Shown here: piece by piece, positions 14,753-19,472 of the stretch
Position numbering within the stretch: the stretch's first letter is position 1
Layout of the letters: each line of letters begins with the position of its first letter
Assembly: GCA_029882335.1 (NCBI GenBank)
Contig: JAOUKW010000022.1
Coordinates: forward strand, 1-19,472
From: Candidatus Heimdallarchaeota archaeon
GTDB lineage: Archaea > Asgardarchaeota > Heimdallarchaeia > Heimdallarchaeales > Kariarchaeaceae
Direction: 5' to 3'
Length of the DNA stretch: 19,472 nucleotides
The notes under the pieces: model-generated
Databases searched by the model: none
What the model was told of the DNA's origin: nothing
The model's input: the letters and a program-made list of their open reading frames with translations, nothing else
Made by a program: the position numbers and the translations under genes

Positions 14753-16128
14753 CTCAAACCTAATGTTGAATTCCGTTTCTTTCTCCAACTATCAATTTCA
14801 GAGGGATTAGTTGGATATTCTGAATAAATTTTTTTACATACATCTGTTTTTCTGAAAATTGATCTGATCTTAAATAATATCTTAGGTTTTTGTAATAAGA
14901 TGAGAAATCTCTTGAAGATATCTAATTTTGAAAGGGCAATCGTCTCTCCCGAAAATACTAAATTTAACTCTTCCTCATTAAAAACTTTCTTTTTTATTAG
15001 AAATTCAAGACCTGAAACCTCGATATCAATTAAAAATCGTTTGAATAATTCGGATTCAGTGTGTTTTCTACCATAATGTTTTGCTACAGCAACATTATAA
15101 TCCCATATTCCTTCACGTGTATAGTTTTTTTGTTTCAGTGCATTAATTAATGTTTTTCCCAATCTCATGGCAGTATCAAGCGCAGGACCATGACCTTCTG
15201 CAGTTATGGGATGAACCATACAAGCAGCATCACCTGCAAGAGCACCACCATTAAATACTAAAGAATCAAATGGAGGTCTAATAGGTATTTGCCCACCCCC
15301 TGATTTAATTACAGAATAATCATTTTCTGAATAATAGTTGCTAAGTTCCTTTCTAAAAAGGTCCTTCATTTTACCGAGATTTTGGACTTTTGACCACCCG
15401 ATACCCACATTTAACTGATGATTACCTTTGCTAAAAATCCAGAAATAACCAGGTATGGGAAAATCATCCTTATACAATAGTAAAATCTCATTCATCCATC
15501 GATGATTTGATTGATTTTCATTTAATTGTATTATTTCTCGATATGTAGGCCATATTTCCACATCTTTTAATTCTTTTTCTAATCCATTGATGAAAAATTC
15601 CTCTGGAAGTTGTTTTCGAATTACAGCATATGAACCAGAAGCATCAATTGTAAAATGAGATCCTATTTCATGAATTTTCCCATTATGTTTAAATTTAACA
15701 CCAGATACAAATCGAATATCATTTTCTTCTCGGTACAAAATATCTCTGACTGTTGCTTGTGGAATAATTGTTACACCCACAGATTCAGCATTTTGTAGTA
15801 GCCTTTGACCATAATTTAATCGATCAACTAAATATCCTGGTGCATCTAAACTGATTTTACAATCCACATCACCTGCTCCAATTGACATTTTTTCTATTAT
15901 ATCACTAACTTCATTACCAGATGGATAGGAAAGACCTGATTCTTGATGCAATCTATCTAATGCCGCTTTATCAACAGCATCGCCACAAGTCTTGTCACCA
16001 ATCTTATCACGTGATTTTTTATCTAGAATAACTACCTTATAACCAGCTTTAGCAACCATATATGCACATACAACACCAGAAGGTCCCCCTCCAACAATTG
16101 TTACATCGACTTGGCTTGGAAATTCCAT
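14746..16128 (-). CDS. Geranylgeranyl reductase family flavoprotein
   Basis: FAD-dependent reductase that probably saturates double bonds in the isoprenoid chains of archaeal membrane lipids. Evidence: N-terminal dinucleotide fold VTIVGGGPSGVV (GxGxxG at 13-18) and E/D-type ribose contact VVILDKK; the family cysteine motif KTCGDAVD (C48); the substrate-pocket motif PGYFWIFSKG (226-235); and the second FAD motif ALAGDAACMVHP (296-306). The 460 residues are slightly longer than common members (about 400), mainly in a basic C-terminal tail. The start ATG 16128 has AAGGAA 4 nt upstream. It is divergent from the TrmB-like regulator, which may control it. A related flavin monooxygenase or halogenase-like oxidoreductase is the alternative. 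Confidence 0.8.
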   Translation of the reverse strand: MEFPSQVDVTIVGGGPSGVVCAYMVAKAGYKVVILDKKSRDKIGDKTCGDAVDKAALDRLHQESGLSYPSGNEVSDIIEKMSIGAGDVDCKISLDAPGYLVDRLNYGQRLLQNAESVGVTIIPQATVRDILYREENDIRFVSGVKFKHNGKIHEIGSHFTIDASGSYAVIRKQLPEEFFINGLEKELKDVEIWPTYREIIQLNENQSNHRWMNEILLLYKDDFPIPGYFWIFSKGNHQLNVGIGWSKVQNLGKMKDLFRKELSNYYSENDYSVIKSGGGQIPIRPPFDSLVFNGGALAGDAACMVHPITAEGHGPALDTAMRLGKTLINALKQKNYTREGIWDYNVAVAKHYGRKHTESELFKRFLIDIEVSGLEFLIKKKVFNEEELNLVFSGETIALSKLDIFKRFLILLQKPKILFKIRSIFRKTDVCKKIYSEYPTNPSEIDSWRKKRNSTLGLSY

Positions 16129-16204
16129 AAATTCCTTAGAATACTTATACTTCTTGAATTTTAATATCAGTACTCGAAGTTTTTGATATTTTGAAATTTA
16201 AGAT

Positions 16205-16237
16205 TTTTCTACTTTTATACGGTAGAAAAGTAGAAAA
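16205..16237. promoter_or_regulatory. Perfect inverted repeat upstream of the TrmB-like gene, probable operator
   Basis: TTTTCTACTTTT (16205-16216) and AAAAGTAGAAAA (16226-16237) are exact reverse complements separated by 9 bp. The half-site GTAGAAAA also occurs twice in tandem (16222-16229 and 16230-16237), with its inverse TTTTCTAC at 16205-16212, giving at least three half-sites. It ends one base before the TATATATA box of the 262-residue regulator. TrmB-family proteins bind palindromes next to TATA/BRE elements as repressors or activators, so autoregulation, and control of the divergent lipid reductase 77 bp away, is a reasonable inference. Confidence 0.65.
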
Positions 16238-16238
16238 C

Positions 16239-16246
16239 ATATATAT
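16239..16246 (+). promoter_or_regulatory. TATA box for the TrmB-like regulator
   Basis: ATATATAT lies 25-32 bp before ATG 16271, the distance expected for a leaderless transcript starting at the ATG. It immediately follows the inverted repeat at 16205-16237, so a protein bound there would cover the BRE position. Confidence 0.5.
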
Positions 16247-16270
16247 TATCTGAATCAATTATTATAGTAG

Positions 16271-17059
16271 ATGGATTTAACAAAGCAACTTATGAAAACA
16301 GGATTTTTCAATATAAATGAAGCAAGAGTCATCGTATCTCTATTAGAATATCCATTTACAACCGTAAAAGAAATGGCAAAATCAATTGAGATTCCTGATT
16401 CAAAAATTTATCCATCATTAAAGAGTCTTGAAGCAATTGATATAGTCTTTAAGGATACTACACATAGGCCTGCAACATATTTCATTCAAAATATACAAAA
16501 CTTGCTAAATTTTCTTGATATAAATCTTAAAAATGAAATTCATCAAAAGAATCAATTAGTACAAGGCTTGAAGGATGAATTACTCAATCATTGGAATATG
16601 GATGACCCCCCACTGGGTCAAATAGCCTATATTTTCAAAAATAATGAAGTAAATATTGAAATAAAACGGATGATTAGACAAACAAAAACTAAACTGGTTA
16701 TCCTGCTATCACCTCTTGGAATTAATTATGCAAATGATATTGTTCAAGAGATTGAAAAAATAACCAATGATGATATTCGCATTGAATTAGCTATTGCTAG
16801 GACAAAGGAAATTTTAGATGAATTTGAAAGTATAGATTTTTCACGTCCCAACATAAGACTTAGTGAATGTATCTGGATTAATAATAGCTATATAATCAGA
16901 GATGAAGAAATTATGCTAGATATATCCCATAGAGGAAAAACTAATTTTGCATTATTAACAAATGATAAGTTATTAGTGGATTATATTGATTCTTGCTGGA
17001 ATAATACACAATGTTGCATTAGAACTAATCCTTATGACATTGAATTGAAGGTCTATTAA
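16271..17059 (+). CDS. TrmB-family transcriptional regulator
   Basis: A 262-residue archaeal regulator. Residues about 8-70 form the winged HTH of TrmB: MKTGFFNINEARVIVSLLEY, TVKEMAKSIEIPDSKIYPSLKSLEAIDIV and the wing HRPATYFIQNI. A helical linker (75-110) probably mediates dimerisation. Residues about 120-255 alternate strands and helices (EVNIEIKRMIRQTKTKLVILLSP ... NNSYIIRDEEIMLDIS), the effector-domain layout of this family, often sugar-sensing in studied members. The effector cannot be read from sequence. A perfect 12-bp inverted repeat and a TATA box precede it, pointing to autoregulation; the divergent neighbour encodes a geranylgeranyl reductase-type enzyme. Its TAA overlaps the stop of the cofilin-like gene by 4 bp (TTAA). 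Confidence 0.8.
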   Translation: MDLTKQLMKTGFFNINEARVIVSLLEYPFTTVKEMAKSIEIPDSKIYPSLKSLEAIDIVFKDTTHRPATYFIQNIQNLLNFLDINLKNEIHQKNQLVQGLKDELLNHWNMDDPPLGQIAYIFKNNEVNIEIKRMIRQTKTKLVILLSPLGINYANDIVQEIEKITNDDIRIELAIARTKEILDEFESIDFSRPNIRLSECIWINNSYIIRDEEIMLDISHRGKTNFALLTNDKLLVDYIDSCWNNTQCCIRTNPYDIELKVY

Positions 17060-17481
17060 TAACGATTCATTACTTTTGCCTTATCAAGTTGAGTAGTTAG
17101 ATAGTCTAAATTTAGAACTGATTTATCATCTTCCTGAATTGTAAGTGAAATCCCTCTAAACGTATTGCCAACTACACTTTTTGTACTCGCATAATGCATT
17201 CGTAGTCTAACAGGGCTTTCAATAGGCATCCAAAACATAAAAACAGTCTTTAAATCATCAAGATTTGCCTGATTTTTAGTAGGAACATCATACAAAACAT
17301 ATCTTGGCTCTTCATCTGGTAAAGTTGTTAATAAACCGGAAAAATCTTCTGTGAATTCATGTTCAACTTCAATTTTATTTTCATTTATTTTAAGGATTAT
17401 TCCACCTTCTTTTTTCTCAAATCTTTTTTTCTCGTATAAATCAATACTCTCTTGAGTAGCTGCAATTCCAGATAATGACAT
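17056..17481 (-). CDS. ADF/cofilin-family actin-depolymerising protein
   Basis: A 141-residue single ADF-homology domain, the standard size of cofilin. It begins MSLSGIAATQES, close to the yeast cofilin opening MSRSGVAVADES. Then come DFSGLLTTLP (46-55), the core strand RYVLYD (60-65), FMFWMP (81-86, compare FFTWSP or FIFWAP) and the long actin-binding helix SPVRLRMHYASTK (89-101, compare APVRSKMVYASSK), closing with RGISLTIQEDD (109-119). Basic R92 and R94 match the G-actin-contacting R96 and K98 of yeast cofilin. No signal peptide or membrane span; cytoplasmic. Inferred role: binding and severing or depolymerising the cell's own actin. ATG 17481 has a TATA-like TTAATTAA 30 bp upstream. It is divergent from the radical SAM gene and overlaps the TrmB-like gene by 4 bp at the stops. 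Coactosin and twinfilin fit less well. Confidence 0.88.
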   Translation of the reverse strand: MSLSGIAATQESIDLYEKKRFEKKEGGIILKINENKIEVEHEFTEDFSGLLTTLPDEEPRYVLYDVPTKNQANLDDLKTVFMFWMPIESPVRLRMHYASTKSVVGNTFRGISLTIQEDDKSVLNLDYLTTQLDKAKVMNRY

Positions 17482-17507
17482 ATTACAATATTATTATCGT
17501 AGCATCT

Positions 17508-17522
17508 TTAATTAACTTTTCG
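17508..17522 (-). promoter_or_regulatory. BRE/TATA promoter for the cofilin-like gene
   Basis: On the minus strand an A-rich BRE-like stretch (ACGAAAAG) runs directly into TTAATTAA (17515-17508), centred about 30 bp before ATG 17481. This suits a transcript with no leader or a very short one. Called from position and composition. Confidence 0.4.
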
Positions 17523-17569
17523 TTGAAATTGCTCCTACTATAGATTTAATTCAATTCACAAAAGAAGGC

Positions 17570-17578
17570 TAAAAATAA
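17570..17578 (+). promoter_or_regulatory. Possible BRE/TATA promoter for the radical SAM gene
   Basis: TAAAAATAA follows a purine-rich AAAAGAAGG and is centred about 26 bp before GTG 17600. This spacing favours a leaderless transcript and GTG 17600 over TTG 17597. Weak call. Confidence 0.3.
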
Positions 17579-17599
17579 ATGAAATATAATTAAAATTTG

Positions 17600-18928
17600 G
17601 TGTCTTCTACAGTTCTTGGTAATTCATGTCTAATTTTCCCTTTTTCTAGGGTAAATGCCAATGCGATTGGAGCATTAGTTGGTAGCTTGGACATTCATCC
17701 AATATTAAAAGATCTAAAGATTTATTTTCCCAAGATTAGTGAAATTCCAGAACAAGATAAATACCAAAATTTTCAAAGAATTATTCTAGCCGTTAGTGTT
17801 TATTCCACCCAAGTCGCAAAGATTTCAAAATTGATAGAATTGTATAGAAAAGCACTAAAAAATAAGAAGTTGATTGTCATTGCAGGAGGTCCCCATCCAA
17901 CAGGAGACCCTTTCTCTATGTTGATTAATGGACCAGACATAGTATGTGTTGGTGAGGGAGAAGCAGTCTTTACAGAATTTATAATGAAATATTTAGAGAA
18001 TGACGATTATTTTAATATCAAAGGATTAGCATACATCGAAAATGGTATCTTAATAAAAAATCCCAAACCAAACCCAATTAACCTTGATGAATATCCTCCA
18101 TTTTCAGTCAAGCATAAAATATATAGACCTATTGAAATTACAAGGGGATGTGCATGGAAATGTAGATTTTGCCAAATCAGAAGTAAAGGAATGCCAGTAC
18201 GTCATAGATCAGTAGATCAAGTCTTAGTTTATGTTGATGAAATTAAAAAATACTTTACTCGGAGAAGACCAGATATTAGATTTATCAGTCCAAATGCCTT
18301 GTCTTATGGTTCTCCTGATGGAAAAAATTTAGATTTAAACAAAGTTGAAGAACTACTTTCCTCAATTAGAAATATTGTAGGAGAAAAAGGGCATATATAT
18401 TTTGGATCTTTTCCCAGTGAAGTCAGACCTGAAACTATAACTGTTGAAAGTGTTGAAATCCTGAAGAAATATACTAACTCCAAAAAAATAATTGTAGGTG
18501 GACAAAGTGGATCAGACAAAGTGCTTAAATTAGCAGATAGAGGTCACAGTGCGGACGAAACAGAAAGAGCGGTAAAATTACTAATAAAATATGATTTTGA
18601 AGTAGATGTAGACATTATTTTCGGACTACCTGGTGAAGAACTAACAGATGTCACCGATACCATGACTCATATGCAAAAACTAACAGAAGCAGGTGCTACA
18701 ATCCATTCCCATACATTCATGCCTCTTGTTGGTACACCATTCGCAAATAAAGAACCAGGGAGAATTCATAATCAATATGTTGAGTTAATTGTTGATCTTC
18801 AAAATAACAGAAAATTAAAGGGAATGCATGAGAAACAAGAAGAAATTGCCAAGGACCTAGCTATTAGAAAAGAAAGTGATAAAGAAAAGAAAGTGATTCA
18901 GTCAAACCATGCTGGAAATCTAGATTGA
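17600..18928 (+). CDS. B12-binding/radical SAM protein (MJ1487-like family)
   Basis: Iron-sulphur enzyme using SAM-derived radicals; the substrate is unknown. Residues about 1-150 form a Rossmann-like B12-binding-type domain (LIVIAGGPHPTGDP, IVCVGEGEAVFTEF), though I do not see the DxHxxG cobalamin-ligand motif. The radical SAM core starts with ITRGCAWKCRFCQIRSKG: the cysteines C185, C189 and C192 (counted from TTG 17597) have CxxxCxxC spacing to hold a 4Fe-4S cluster. Later landmarks are IVGGQSGSDKVLK, VDIIFGLPGEE and HTFMPLVGTPFAN, typical of this archaeal family. The last 40 residues are charged and helical. The start is TTG 17597 or GTG 17600; no ATG is in frame nearby, and an in-frame stop lies just upstream. 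Divergent from the cofilin-like gene; the 3' end overlaps the next gene by 31 bp. Confidence 0.82.
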   Translation: MSSTVLGNSCLIFPFSRVNANAIGALVGSLDIHPILKDLKIYFPKISEIPEQDKYQNFQRIILAVSVYSTQVAKISKLIELYRKALKNKKLIVIAGGPHPTGDPFSMLINGPDIVCVGEGEAVFTEFIMKYLENDDYFNIKGLAYIENGILIKNPKPNPINLDEYPPFSVKHKIYRPIEITRGCAWKCRFCQIRSKGMPVRHRSVDQVLVYVDEIKKYFTRRRPDIRFISPNALSYGSPDGKNLDLNKVEELLSSIRNIVGEKGHIYFGSFPSEVRPETITVESVEILKKYTNSKKIIVGGQSGSDKVLKLADRGHSADETERAVKLLIKYDFEVDVDIIFGLPGEELTDVTDTMTHMQKLTEAGATIHSHTFMPLVGTPFANKEPGRIHNQYVELIVDLQNNRKLKGMHEKQEEIAKDLAIRKESDKEKKVIQSNHAGNLD

Positions 18929-19472
18929 ATCAAATCATGTTCTAGCGACGTACTTTGTAACTGATCCAATGTTAGTTTCATAACCCTTCTTCCAGTTATA
19001 CCATTAAAAGTTCCAATTATCGGAACAACTCGCCGACTATCTTCTGCAATTCGATGATCAAGTGGAGATTCCATCTGTCTTTTAATTTTAGTATAGATCT
19101 GCTTCCTCACCATTCGATCTAAATTTTCAGTTTGTTTACTACTATAAAGTAATGAAAGTTGTCTGTCATGTAAATAATCAGGTAAATCAAAAGGATACCA
19201 AACATGAATTGACTTATTACCTGAATAAATCAGAATAACATCATTATTAATTAGCTTGACTACTTGATTTGCAACTTTTATGGAAATAAGCAATGATTCA
19301 TCATTTTCAAAGGGTATAAATCCAGACCTAAGTAAGCGAGGATGAAATTGATTTTTTGAAAATACTTCATGAGGAGCAAACCATTCAGAAACACTTTGAA
19401 ACACTCTGAGTGGAATAAATCCATCATGAATCAATTGCTGTAAATATTGTGCTAGGTTTTTATTATCAATTC
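18898..19472 (-). CDS. Primase small subunit (PriS)-like protein, C-terminal part
   Basis: The frame stays open to base 19472, so the N-terminus lies outside the window; the TTG at 19434 is not a credible start. About 190 residues are visible. Two regions resemble the archaeo-eukaryotic primase small subunit: VILIYSGNKSIHVWYPFDL, like the SGRRGVHxWV nucleotide-binding motif, and DHRIAEDSRRVVPIIGTFNGITGRRVMKLTLDQL (written here for alignment as IAEDSRRVVPIIGTFNG then ITGRRVMKLTLDQL), like the VTxDxxRLIRxPGSLHGKTGLKV segment. Departures: G to S in the first motif and H to N in the second. The metal-binding DxD should lie somewhat upstream of SGNKSIH, but I see no clear one in the visible part. 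It may be a diverged or non-catalytic PriS paralogue. Convergent with the radical SAM gene. Confidence 0.5.
   Translation of the reverse strand, partial: IDNKNLAQYLQQLIHDGFIPLRVFQSVSEWFAPHEVFSKNQFHPRLLRSGFIPFENDESLLISIKVANQVVKLINNDVILIYSGNKSIHVWYPFDLPDYLHDRQLSLLYSSKQTENLDRMVRKQIYTKIKRQMESPLDHRIAEDSRRVVPIIGTFNGITGRRVMKLTLDQLQSTSLEHDLIQSRFPAWFD

Noticed and set aside
17579..17593. Upstream ATG as the radical SAM start
   Set aside because: ATG 17579 is in frame but meets a TAA after four codons; the gene must begin at TTG 17597 or GTG 17600.

Overview
This is AT-rich (roughly one third GC or less, by eye), densely packed DNA from an archaeon. The best single clue to its identity is the 141-residue gene at 17056-17481 (minus strand), which reads as an ADF/cofilin actin-depolymerising protein. 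Actin regulators of this kind point to an Asgard archaeon, most likely Heimdallarchaeia-like (inference). Other archaeal traits agree: ThiR-type, TrmB-type and Lrp-like regulators, a geranylgeranyl reductase-family flavoprotein, a primase small-subunit-like fragment, an MJ1487-type radical SAM protein, TATA boxes about 27 nt before many starts (leaderless transcripts), and a C-terminally membrane-anchored solute-binding protein.

Layout. (1) 1-251: the beginning of a minus-strand helix-turn-helix-like gene cut by the edge, divergent from an arginase (402-1319). (2) 1322-6036: a thiamine module. The operon thiB-thiP-thiQ is on the minus strand, and the thiamine-responsive regulator thiR is divergent from it across a 73-bp spacer full of AT palindromes. 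(3) 6033-8606: a methyltransferase, a 425-residue protein of unknown role with two ATP-cone-like segments and a longin/roadblock-like C-terminal domain, and a ribbon-helix-helix coiled-coil protein. (4) 8603-13217: a probable metal-homeostasis group on the minus strand: copA (Cu(I) P-type ATPase), a two-repeat HTH regulator and a DtxR-family regulator with an altered metal site. copA is preceded by a seven-unit array of the octamer TGACATAT, mostly at 15-bp period, surrounding its TATA box. (5) 13295-16128: a serine beta-lactamase-like hydrolase convergent with a geranylgeranyl reductase-family flavoprotein. (6) 16205-17059: a TrmB-family regulator with a perfect 12-bp inverted repeat directly upstream of its TATA box. 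(7) 17056-19472: the ADF/cofilin gene, a divergent B12-binding/radical SAM protein, and the C-terminal part of a primase small-subunit-like protein cut by the right edge.

How they work together. ThiR probably senses thiamine or its phosphate and controls thiBPQ uptake of the vitamin. CopA exports Cu(I), and the array before it is a likely multi-site operator. The TrmB-like regulator sits divergent from the lipid reductase and may control it, itself, or both. All six convergent gene junctions overlap (4, 4, 4, 7 and 31 bp) or abut (2 bp), so there is almost no non-coding DNA except in divergent promoter regions; no gene-free stretch exceeds 300 bp. I found no tRNA, rRNA, CRISPR array, insertion sequence or other mobile element.
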